DNA from: Myxococcales bacterium
GTDB taxonomy: Bacteria; Myxococcota_A; UBA9042
NCBI GenBank assembly: GCA_947491025.1
Contig: CANLIC010000016.1
Location: forward strand, 1-64,000
Direction: 5' to 3'
Length of the DNA: 64,000 nt
This document shows positions 44,787 through 52,162 of this stretch, in pieces. The first letter of the stretch is position 1. The number at the start of each line of letters is the position of its first letter. The position numbers and the translations under genes were made by a program. The notes beneath the pieces are model-generated. The model did no database searches, had not been told where the DNA came from, and was given only the letters and a program-made list of their open reading frames with translations.

Positions 44787-46073
44787 ATGAGCGACCCATC
44801 GCTCGCTGCGACGGCGCAAGGGACGCCACGGCCGCGCATGCCCCGCGCCGTCATCGCGCTTGGCGTCGTCAGCCTGCTGATGGACCTGTCCTCCGAGATG
44901 ATCCACGGCCTGTTGCCGGCCTTCCTCATCGGGGGCCTCGGCGCCAGCGCGCTGGCGCTGGGCCTCATCGAGGGCGCCGCGGAGGCGACTGCGCTGATGG
45001 TCAAGGTGGTCTCCGGCGTCCTCTCGGACCGCAGCGGCAAGCGCAAGCCGTGGACGCTGTACGGCTACGGGCTCGCGGCCTTGGCCAAACCCCTCTTCTC
45101 ATTCGCGGCGTCGGCGGGCTGGATTTTCGGCGCCCGCCTCATCGACCGCGTCGGCAAGGGCCTGCGCGGCGCCCCGCGAGACGCGCTCATCGCCGACCTG
45201 ACCCCGCCGGCGATCCGCGGCGCAGCGTATGGGATGCGGCAATCGCTCGACACCATCGGCGCGGTGGCCGGGCCGCTGCTGGCGATGGCGCTGATGGTGG
45301 CCTGGCACGACGACGTGCGCGCGGTCTTCCGCGTCGCCATCGTCCCCGCCGCGCTCGCGGTCTTCGTGCTCTGGCGCTTCGTCGATGAGGCGCCGCGCAC
45401 GGACGCCGCGGCTCAGGCAACCCCGAAAACCAGCGGCGGCGGCGACGGGCGGACAAGCGCAGGGTCGCGGTGGGCACCGCTCGCCGCCATGCTGCGCCGG
45501 CTGCTGCCCTTCGACACCGCGTTCGATGGTCGCTTCGCGGGCGTCGTCGCGCTCGGCGCCGCGGCGATGTTGGCGCGCATCTCGGAGGCGTTCTTGGTCC
45601 TGCGCGCCAGCGAAGGCGGGCTGAGCCTGCGCTACACGCCCTTGGTGCTGGTCGCGCTCAACGTCGTCTACGCGCTCACCGCGTGGCCACTGGGCCGCTT
45701 GGCCGATCGGATTCCGCGGCATCGCCTGCTGGCGCTCGGCATGGCCGTGCTGGTCGCCGCCGACCTCGCACTCGCGATGGCGCCCGAATCCGCCGCGATC
45801 TGGCTTGGAATCGCCCTCTTCGGCCTCCACCTCGGGATGACCCAGGGCCTGTTGGCGGCGATGGTGGCGGACGCGGCGCCGGCAACGCTGCGCGGTACGG
45901 CCTTTGGCGTCTTTCACCTGGTCAGCGGCGCGGCACTGCTGCTCGGCAACGGCGCTGCGGGGCTGCTGTGGCAGCAGCTCGGCGCCGAAGCGACCTTCAT
46001 CGCCAGCGCTGGCTGTGCCGGAAGCGTCGCTGTCGCGGCGCTGTGGTCAAGCCGGACGGCCGCGCGGCCCTAA
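44787..46073 (+). CDS. Major facilitator superfamily transporter
   Basis: A 428-residue inner-membrane protein with about 12 hydrophobic segments in two halves. The MFS motif A is present as VLSDRSGKRKPW after helix 2, with a partial copy RLADRIPRHRL between helices 8 and 9. The cytoplasmic loop between the halves is rich in Ala/Thr/Gly. The early DLSSEMIHGLLPAFL and LIDRVGKGLRGAPRDALIA segments resemble a bacterial MFS group often annotated as efflux transporters. The substrate cannot be inferred, and no partner genes are adjacent. Confidence 0.85.
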   Translation: MSDPSLAATAQGTPRPRMPRAVIALGVVSLLMDLSSEMIHGLLPAFLIGGLGASALALGLIEGAAEATALMVKVVSGVLSDRSGKRKPWTLYGYGLAALAKPLFSFAASAGWIFGARLIDRVGKGLRGAPRDALIADLTPPAIRGAAYGMRQSLDTIGAVAGPLLAMALMVAWHDDVRAVFRVAIVPAALAVFVLWRFVDEAPRTDAAAQATPKTSGGGDGRTSAGSRWAPLAAMLRRLLPFDTAFDGRFAGVVALGAAAMLARISEAFLVLRASEGGLSLRYTPLVLVALNVVYALTAWPLGRLADRIPRHRLLALGMAVLVAADLALAMAPESAAIWLGIALFGLHLGMTQGLLAAMVADAAPATLRGTAFGVFHLVSGAALLLGNGAAGLLWQQLGAEATFIASAGCAGSVAVAALWSSRTAARP

Positions 46074-46323
46074 GCGATGCCCTGCGCCCCAAAAATCGGC
46101 ACCAACCACTGGCGCCGAAACGCGCGGGCGGATGGGCGCCTTTGGAGGCCACCCTTGCAGCGAGGGCTCCCCCCAGGGCGTACTGTTGCTGCCGAGGCCG
46201 CGGCGGCCATAGGACGATGGCCCCGGCGTGCACCGAGAGCGCTGCTGGCACGACGCCAGCGAGGCGGCGTGCAGGCACTGCAAGGGGCATCCTCCCCCGC
46301 CAACCAAACGACAGGAGCCCAAC

Positions 46324-46983
46324 GTGAAAGACGAGCAGCCCCCCAAGACCGCCGAGTACCTGGGCACCGATGCCACCATCGCCTGGCACGGCGGCCTCTG
46401 CATCCACATCGGCGAGTGCGGACGCGCCACCGGCGATCTCTTCGTGAGCGGCCGCAAGCCGTGGTGCCAGCCCGACGCATCGACCCTCGAGGAGGTCGTC
46501 GACGTCGTCCAGCGCTGCCCGACCGGGGCGCTGAGCTTCTCACGCCGCGACGGCGTGCAAGAGCAGCCACCAGCGGAGAACGTCGTCGTCGTCAGCAACA
46601 ACGGCCCGCTCTACCTTCGCGGCGACCTGCAGGTCGACGGCGCCGACGCCACCATGCCCGGACTGCGCACCCGCGCGGCGCTCTGCCGTTGCGGCGCCTC
46701 GTCGCGCAAGCCTTTCTGCGACGGCAGCCACGAGCGCAGCGGCTTTGTCGACCGCGGCGCCATCGGCGACGCTGGCAAGGGCTTTGACGCGTCCGGCGGA
46801 CCGCTCCAGGTCAAACGCGCGACGGATGGCCCGCTGCTGCTCTCCGGCAACGTCGCCCTCGTCACCGCCGCCGGGCGCGTGGCCTGGCGCGGCAGCAAGT
46901 GCGCCCTCTGCCGCTGCGGCAAATCGGCCAAGAAGCCCTTCTGCGACGGCAGCCACAAAGCGGCCGGCTTCGTAGCCGAGTAG
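46324..46983 (+). CDS. Iron-sulfur protein: Fer4_19-type domain plus two CDGSH domains
   Basis: A 219-residue soluble protein. Residues about 20-75 contain GGLCIHIGECGRATGDLF, then WCQP and RCPTGAL, the Cys pattern of the small 4Fe-4S mono-cluster domain found next to CDGSH proteins. Two CDGSH domains follow, each binding a 2Fe-2S cluster through three Cys and one His: C121, C123, C132, H136 and C196, C198, C207, H211 (LCRCGxSxxKPFCDGSH in both). Role is probably redox or cluster transfer. The GTG at 46324 has AGGAG 6 bases upstream; the open frame further upstream starts at ATG 46228 but lies outside the family. Confidence 0.88.
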   Translation: MKDEQPPKTAEYLGTDATIAWHGGLCIHIGECGRATGDLFVSGRKPWCQPDASTLEEVVDVVQRCPTGALSFSRRDGVQEQPPAENVVVVSNNGPLYLRGDLQVDGADATMPGLRTRAALCRCGASSRKPFCDGSHERSGFVDRGAIGDAGKGFDASGGPLQVKRATDGPLLLSGNVALVTAAGRVAWRGSKCALCRCGKSAKKPFCDGSHKAAGFVAE

Positions 46984-47160
46984 CACCTCCAGCTGCCGCA
47001 GCCGTACCCGAGCGCATGGCCGGCGCGTGCACCAGCGGGGAATCCCAAGCCCCGATGGCGCGGCCAGAAGCCGACGAGAGGCAGCGCAAACCGTTTGAGA
47101 CACGCCGAATTCGGATCAGAGCGGCGACGCCACAGCCTCCCGGTGCGTGCTGGCGGGTGA

Positions 47161-48384
47161 CTAGAAGCCCGGGGGCATCACCGCGACCATGCCGCGCTCG
47201 ATCTCGCGCACCGACGACGACAGGTAGGCCAGCGAGTGCTGGTCATACGCCTCGACCACCATCGCCACGCCGATCTGCTCGTCCGGATAGTCCTTGATGT
47301 CCCGTACCGCCGTCCCGCGCAGACCGTCGCCGCGCCAGACCAGCTCAAAGCGGTTGCCGCGCTTGACGCCATGGGCCGCGCCCTTGTCGAGGTAGACGTA
47401 GCTGTGCTGCCCGACGGCGCCGCTCTCGTGGTGGAAGTCGATGATGGTGGCCACGACCTCCTGGTCGTTGGTGCGCGGCGTCACGCTCGTGAGCGGCTCG
47501 AACAGGTTGGTTACGAGGTCGCCGCGGCTGATCTCGCTGTGCGACTTGGTCAAAACCATGCCGACGATGCCGCGCTTGGTGTTGACCACCTCGGCCTCTC
47601 CGACGAAGTTGATCTTGTATCCCACGCTCTTGCCGGTGTTGGGATGGATCACGGGGCGCTCGACGCGGTAGACGACGTAGCGGTCGCCGTCGCGGACGCA
47701 GGGGCCGGCAACGTCGACCTCTTCGCCCTTGCCCTCGGCGTCGGCGCGGGCAGCGTCGGCGACCGAAGCCTTCTCGACCTCGTTGCAGCGCTTGAGGCTG
47801 AAGCGCGTGTAGACCTCGTCGAGCGTGCCGAGCATGGCGCGCTCTTCGCGGCTGCCCTCGATGACGCCGCTCTCGCGGTAGTCGCGGGCCGAGATGTAGC
47901 CGACGCGACGCGCCAGGGTCACCGGTGTCGGCCGCCGCCGCTCGTAGCGCGACGCAGCGAAGGTGATGGCCTTCTGCTTGCTCATCGGCGCCCGACGGCG
48001 GCTGAGGTAGACCACGTCGCCTGGATAGATCTGGTGAGGATTGGTGATCTGCGGGTTATACGACCACAGCGAGGGCCAGTACCACGGCTCGTCGTAGAAG
48101 CCTTCGGCGATGCTCCACAGAGTGTCGCCCGGCTGCACCACGTAGATGCGCTCGCCGGTGTTGGCGGTCTCTTCCATCTTGATGGAAGGACCTTCGCGCT
48201 CAACCATCCACGGCACCTGGCCCAACGCCGTGCCCGGGTTCAAGAGCGTTGCTGCCGCAACAGAGGCCCCAAGCGCGAGCGTCATGGCAAGGCCGCACAC
48301 CCTGGCGCGCCCCAAACGGCCAGCGTCCTCACGGCGTTCCGCGCGAACCTGACGCCCGCACGTGAATAGGACGGTGGTCCTCAT
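47161..48384 (-). CDS. Exported LysM-domain protein
   Basis: A 407-residue protein. An N-terminal hydrophobic signal (VCGLAMTLALGASVAAATLL) precedes a LysM domain at about 78-127 (VVQPGDTLWSIAEGFYDEPW, then IYPGDVVYL), which binds peptidoglycan. The remaining ~270 residues are beta-rich and resemble the long C-terminal region of deltaproteobacterial LysM proteins; no enzyme motif is visible. Its ATG overlaps the TGA of the CpoB-like gene (ATGA), with the GGAGGAG of the previous codons serving as ribosome-binding site. It is predicted to be periplasmic and bound to the wall. Confidence 0.82.
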   Translation of the reverse strand: MRTTVLFTCGRQVRAERREDAGRLGRARVCGLAMTLALGASVAAATLLNPGTALGQVPWMVEREGPSIKMEETANTGERIYVVQPGDTLWSIAEGFYDEPWYWPSLWSYNPQITNPHQIYPGDVVYLSRRRAPMSKQKAITFAASRYERRRPTPVTLARRVGYISARDYRESGVIEGSREERAMLGTLDEVYTRFSLKRCNEVEKASVADAARADAEGKGEEVDVAGPCVRDGDRYVVYRVERPVIHPNTGKSVGYKINFVGEAEVVNTKRGIVGMVLTKSHSEISRGDLVTNLFEPLTSVTPRTNDQEVVATIIDFHHESGAVGQHSYVYLDKGAAHGVKRGNRFELVWRGDGLRGTAVRDIKDYPDEQIGVAMVVEAYDQHSLAYLSSSVREIERGMVAVMPPGF

Positions 48385-49325
48385 CGCTCCTCCGCCCGCT
48401 GCAACCGATCGCGCGCCTGCTCGCCGGCGGGCGACGCCGGGTAGAGCCGCGAGAGCTGGCCGAGCACCTCACGCGAGAGCTGCGCCTCGCCGAGGCGGTC
48501 GTAGCACAGCGCGGTCTTCAGCATGGCGTCTGGGACCTTGTTGCCGCGTGGAAAGCGCGTCACCACCTCGCCAAAGACCCGCGCCGCCTTGAGCCACAGC
48601 GACTTGGCGTACCAGGTCTCGCCGATCCAGTAGAGCGCGTTGTCGGCCAGCGGATGGTCTGGGTTCTGCTCCAGAAAGCGCTCAAAGCCGGCGCGCGCTT
48701 CATCGAGCCGCCCACCATCGAGGACGGCTTTGGCGTCGCGGTAGGCCGCCGCTGCGGCCTCCTCGGCGGTGTTGCCCTCTTGAGGTGGGCGCGACGCCTC
48801 GGCTTCACTCGGCCCTGCGGCTGCGACCTTGTGCCGACGCGGCGCCGGGTTTCCGGAAGCGCCGGCACGGCCCCCTGCGTCCTCGGCAGCCTCTGGCTTG
48901 ATGTCGCGGGCCACGCCGTCAGAGCCGATGACCACCGAGCGCGGCGCTGCCGGCTGCCCTTGGGCGGGTTGCCCGACGCCAACGCCATCGCTGCCGTCGA
49001 CACGGACCTCGCCATCCGCGCGGCTGACGACCACGTGGGGCAGCTGCGGCAGGGGCTCGATGGCCCTGGCGGCGCGCTGGGCGGCAAGCCGCTCGGACTC
49101 GAGCTTGTCTTGCAGGACCACGAGTCGATTGCGGAACTCGTCGAACTGCACGCGCTGCGCCGCCTGATTGCGCCGCAGCTCAGACAACTCTTCACGCTGC
49201 CGACTGACCTCGGTCTCGAGGGTCTCGATTCGGGCGCCGCCGCAGCCGCCGAGGCCGCCGATCGCCAGCGCCAGGGCCATGCCCGAGCGCCGTCGTCGCG
49301 CTGTCAGGGATGGGGTCACTGCCAC
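48381..49325 (-). CDS. cpoB: CpoB/YbgF-like Tol-Pal coordinator lipoprotein
   Basis: A 314-residue protein. The signal ends IGGLGGC, a fair lipobox. A coiled coil at about 32-85 (ETLETEVSRQREELSELRRN) matches the trimerisation helix of CpoB, and a low-complexity linker leads to three TPR-like repeats at about 200-310 (AEEAAAAAYRDAKAVL, HPLADNALYWIGETWYAKS). CpoB links Tol-Pal constriction to peptidoglycan synthesis in E. coli, where it is soluble; a lipobox would differ. GTG start with AGGAGG 5 bases upstream. No tol or pal genes lie nearby; instead it follows the peptide-modification genes by 73 bp. Confidence 0.72.
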   Translation of the reverse strand: MAVTPSLTARRRRSGMALALAIGGLGGCGGARIETLETEVSRQREELSELRRNQAAQRVQFDEFRNRLVVLQDKLESERLAAQRAARAIEPLPQLPHVVVSRADGEVRVDGSDGVGVGQPAQGQPAAPRSVVIGSDGVARDIKPEAAEDAGGRAGASGNPAPRRHKVAAAGPSEAEASRPPQEGNTAEEAAAAAYRDAKAVLDGGRLDEARAGFERFLEQNPDHPLADNALYWIGETWYAKSLWLKAARVFGEVVTRFPRGNKVPDAMLKTALCYDRLGEAQLSREVLGQLSRLYPASPAGEQARDRLQRAEER

Positions 49326-49398
49326 GTCGGCCTCCTGCGGAACGGGACAGAAACCTGCCCGAGCCGCAACCGATCGTGATCACACGATGACGTCGCTG

Positions 49399-49800
49399 TC
49401 AAACATTCGATCGCTTCCGCACATTCCGGGCCCAAGCCCGCTGAATCACAGGTGCAACTCCCGCCCAGAGCAGGCCGCACCGTCGGAGGAGAGGGGCCGC
49501 AGGGCCCTGGGCTGGCAGGGGCAGGCGCACGCCTCGCCATGACAGGGCGCTCACGCGGCCCAAGATGGCGCTGCGGGGCAGCGGCGGCTCTGGCCCTGCC
49601 GTGTCCCCCTGCACGAGGAGCCAGGCGCCCTCGACGGCGTGGAGGCGGTGGACGATGGCCTGGCCCTGAAGTCCGAGGTAGCAGACGAGGTCGCCGGGGC
49701 CGAGGGAGGACTTGCCGGCCTCGCTGGCGTCGACCTCGGCCTCCCAGCCGGGACCGAGGGGGCGCATGGAGCCGCCGTGGAGGCGCCAGCGCTCGGTCAC
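49399..49800 (-). CDS. S26-type signal peptidase-like protein, Ser/His form
   Basis: A 133-residue protein with the S24/S26 core: LHGGSMRP with nucleophile S11, GPGDLVCYL near 35-41, IVHRLHAV with H51 where bacterial LepB has Lys, then LLVQGDTAG and ILGRVSAL. The Ser/His pair is the SipW/Sec11 type. There is no N-terminal transmembrane helix; a mildly hydrophobic stretch near the C-terminus could touch the membrane. GTG start overlapping the radical SAM stop (GTGA), so it belongs to the same translational unit. A plausible role is removing the leader from a modified peptide. It is far shorter than housekeeping signal peptidases. Confidence 0.75.
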   Translation of the reverse strand: MTERWRLHGGSMRPLGPGWEAEVDASEAGKSSLGPGDLVCYLGLQGQAIVHRLHAVEGAWLLVQGDTAGPEPPLPRSAILGRVSALSWRGVRLPLPAQGPAAPLLRRCGLLWAGVAPVIQRAWARNVRKRSNV

Positions 49801-51017
49801 GGAGTGGCGGGCCTGTTGACCGTGCCGGCGCGGATCGCGAAAGGTGCTGCGCGGCGTACAGGCGTTGCAGGGGCGATGGCCTCGACCAACGTCCCGTCGG
49901 TCTCTGGCGTGCGTGCGAGGCGCTCGGTCGGCGTCGGCAGGCCCAATACCTCGGCATGGGCAATCAAGCGCGCCCGGGCCCGGTCATGAAACGCTGGCGG
50001 TGCCTTGCGATAGTCGCCGGTACGGCGGTGCGCCTCGCCTGGACAATAGCCGCAGACACCGCCGGCGCCGCAGCCCGTACACGCATCGCGCCCCGCGTTG
50101 GTCCAGGACTGGAGCTCAGCCCGCTCCGGCGATCGGTGCCAGATCGTCGCCAGCGGCTGGGTACGAACGTTGCCGAGGACCAACGGAAAGGTCACACAGG
50201 GCCACACCTCGCCCGACGGAGCGATATACAACCCGCTGCGGCCGGCCTGGCAGGGCGGTTTGTCGCGGTTGAGGTCGGCCAAGGGCTTGGGCACAACCCC
50301 GCGCCGCATTCCCGCGCGTTCGCTAACCGCAAAGGCCTCGACCATCTGCTCAAAGTGGAGCCCCAGACCATCGACGCTGGGCAGAGACGACTGGTCGGGA
50401 TGCAAGGCGATCGCGAACCGCACCGATATGCCGAGTTCGAAGAAGAAGTCGTCGATGGACTCCAGCTCCGCGACATTCGATTGCATGGCGACGACGGCGA
50501 CCAGCACGCGCAGACCGGCGCGTCGGGCTGCCTCCATGCCGCGCAAGGTGCGTTCCAACGAGCCTGGAATGCGGGTGATCGCGTCGTGGACCGCCGGCGT
50601 GAGTGAATAGACGCTCACCTCGAGCGCCGTGACGCCATGGGCAGCGAGAAACGCCGCGGTCTCATCGTCGACGTTGCCAGCGTGGGTCTTGACGCGCGAC
50701 GTCATGCCGAGGGTGTGGGCGCGGGCCAGCAAGGTCCGAAAGTCGGTGCGGGCGAACACTTCTCCGCCGCTCCAGAGCAAGGCAGGCCGTCCGAGCGCAG
50801 CCAGCTCGTCGAGCACCCGCAGCCACACCGAGGTCGGCTGCTCGCGCGTTCCGGACTTGTCGTCTAGGTAGCAGTGCTCACAGTCGAGATCGCAGCGGTA
50901 GGTCACGTCGAGGTGCGCGCCGACGACCTCGTCTTGCTGTTTCGCCACCTGCTTGAGCAAGTCAGAGAGTGCGCGTGCGCCTTCGAGACCCAACGTCCTC
51001 TTTGATTGGATGCTCAT
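49797..51017 (-). CDS. Radical SAM/SPASM peptide-modifying enzyme
   Basis: A 406-residue enzyme with radical SAM Cys C42, C46, C49 (YRCDLDCEHCY), the LWSGGEVF segment (GGE) at about 83-87 and a full SPASM domain. SPASM Cys are C256, C274, C313, C316, C322 and C325 (CTGCGAGGVCGYCPG), which hold auxiliary 4Fe-4S clusters in enzymes that modify peptides. The ATG at 51017 overlaps the kinase stop (ATGA), and the upstream open frame is antisense-like. With a PqqD-like chaperone and a small Cys-containing peptide in the same block, peptide maturation is the obvious role; the chemistry (thioether, C-C or other crosslink) cannot be told. Confidence 0.85.
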   Translation of the reverse strand: MSIQSKRTLGLEGARALSDLLKQVAKQQDEVVGAHLDVTYRCDLDCEHCYLDDKSGTREQPTSVWLRVLDELAALGRPALLWSGGEVFARTDFRTLLARAHTLGMTSRVKTHAGNVDDETAAFLAAHGVTALEVSVYSLTPAVHDAITRIPGSLERTLRGMEAARRAGLRVLVAVVAMQSNVAELESIDDFFFELGISVRFAIALHPDQSSLPSVDGLGLHFEQMVEAFAVSERAGMRRGVVPKPLADLNRDKPPCQAGRSGLYIAPSGEVWPCVTFPLVLGNVRTQPLATIWHRSPERAELQSWTNAGRDACTGCGAGGVCGYCPGEAHRRTGDYRKAPPAFHDRARARLIAHAEVLGLPTPTERLARTPETDGTLVEAIAPATPVRRAAPFAIRAGTVNRPATP

Positions 51018-51955
51018 GGCGCCCAACCATCTATGCAGCCCGCGACCTCTGCGTTGGGGGTCGCAAGGCTGTGCGCCAGTCTGCCGACGGGGATGAGGTC
51101 GCAGAGCGCGACAAGCGCCTGCAAGGCCAGCGGCTGACCTCCCTGGGGGCACAGGACGGCGGGCCACAGCGCGGCGACTGCGTCGGTCGGTGTCAAGGCG
51201 GTCCAGGAGGTCTTGGACCGATCGGGGCCGAGGACCGCCAAGCGCCGCAGCTTGGCCCGCAGCGGAACACCGACGCCGAAGCTGCGGCGCTCGCGCACAC
51301 TCAGGACATCGTAGTTGCCGCCGGTCGAGGGCACCAAGAAAGCGTGCTCCTCGCTCCAAACCGAATCTTGCAGCCGCAGGCTGAGTGTGGTCTTGCCGGC
51401 GTGACTCGCGCCGGCGACGACGGTAGCGCCTTGCTCCTGTTTGGAGCCGAACCCAAACACAGCCGCGTGCAGCAAGAGGCCACCGCGCTCATAACAACTT
51501 GCGGCACACCAAGCGGTCGCCGCATCGACGATCGCGAGGTAAAGGGCGCCACGCTCGGAGCGCAAATGTCCGTCGATTGTCACCTGTGACGCGTCCAGGT
51601 CGAGCTCGAAGCCTCGGCCCCCGAACGTCCTGCCGAGGGGGTCGAGCTGTCGCCACCCTGCGCCGTCTGGGACCTCCCCGTAGCGGACCGCAAGGCGCGG
51701 GGCGCCAGCGACATCGCCCACCCGTTCAAATGCGACGCCTTCCAGCGCCCCGTCAGGGAGGTCGATGACCAGCCAGTCAGATCCGAATCCAAGTGCGATC
51801 GTGCGATCACTCGCTTGGAGGCGTTGGGTCCAGCCCGCGCTCAGGAAATGGCGTTCACCGCTTTGTGCTGCACCCTCAGCCTGCAACTCTCGCTTGGCAG
51901 CGGTGACAGCTGTGGCCGCGGTTCGCAGGCTCCACGGCTGCTCCGCGCTCAGCAC
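51014..51955 (-). CDS. HprK-related kinase of a PqqD/radical SAM system
   Basis: A 313-residue protein whose C-terminal half resembles the catalytic domain of HPr kinase: LLHAAVFGFG near 160-170 and the P-loop GASHAGKTT at 182-190. After the P-loop, SEEHAFLVP replaces the acidic DD pair usual in HprK. The N-terminal half is not like HprK. HprK-like proteins occur in several RiPP systems, including lasso peptide clusters where one phosphorylates the precursor. The GTG start overlaps the end of the precursor gene by 7 bases and the stop overlaps the radical SAM start by 4. No HPr or PTS gene is nearby, so carbohydrate regulation is unlikely. Confidence 0.78.
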   Translation of the reverse strand: MLSAEQPWSLRTAATAVTAAKRELQAEGAAQSGERHFLSAGWTQRLQASDRTIALGFGSDWLVIDLPDGALEGVAFERVGDVAGAPRLAVRYGEVPDGAGWRQLDPLGRTFGGRGFELDLDASQVTIDGHLRSERGALYLAIVDAATAWCAASCYERGGLLLHAAVFGFGSKQEQGATVVAGASHAGKTTLSLRLQDSVWSEEHAFLVPSTGGNYDVLSVRERRSFGVGVPLRAKLRRLAVLGPDRSKTSWTALTPTDAVAALWPAVLCPQGGQPLALQALVALCDLIPVGRLAHSLATPNAEVAGCIDGWAP

Positions 51956-52116
51956 TCACAGTCCTGTGGATCTTGGTTGTTGGCAGTTGGATTGCCACAT
52001 GGCTGCGAGCCCAGGGCCGCCTCAAACTGACCAGGCAGGATCGTCTCAAGTTCCGGAGTCGTCCACATCGCGTCTGCCACGAGCTGGCCGCCGGCCGGAT
52101 TGGTATCGTCGCTCAT
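51949..52116 (-). CDS. Candidate RiPP precursor peptide, 55 residues
   Basis: The short gene sits directly before the HprK-like kinase. The N-terminal part is acidic (MSDDTNPAGG) and contains WTTPELETILPGQF at 18-31, reminiscent of the YxxPxLxxxGxF leader motif recognised by PqqD-like proteins in lasso systems, with Trp for Tyr and a longer spacer. The C-terminal part is Asn/Asp/Gln-rich with three Cys (C40, C53, C55; it ends DPQDCEC) and would be the modified core. The ATG at 52116 has GGAGG 5 bases upstream; an ATG one codon earlier is too close to it. Its stop lies inside the kinase start. It lies 46 bp downstream of the giant lipoprotein stop. Confidence 0.7.
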   Translation of the reverse strand: MSDDTNPAGGQLVADAMWTTPELETILPGQFEAALGSQPCGNPTANNQDPQDCEC

Positions 52117-52162
52117 CATGTCCTCCATTGTCCCGCCCCGATGAACAGGCTGCCAAATGCGG

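Noticed and set aside
44554..44790. Small frame ending in an ATGA overlap with the MFS gene
   Set aside because: The overlap is suggestive, but the product is Arg/Pro-rich and random-looking and the GTG start lacks a good ribosome-binding site.
49371..49395. GTGATCAC in the gap before the cpoB-like gene, considered as a CRP-type site
   Set aside because: Arms do not match TGTGA-N6-TCACA, and the palindrome is only 8 bases.
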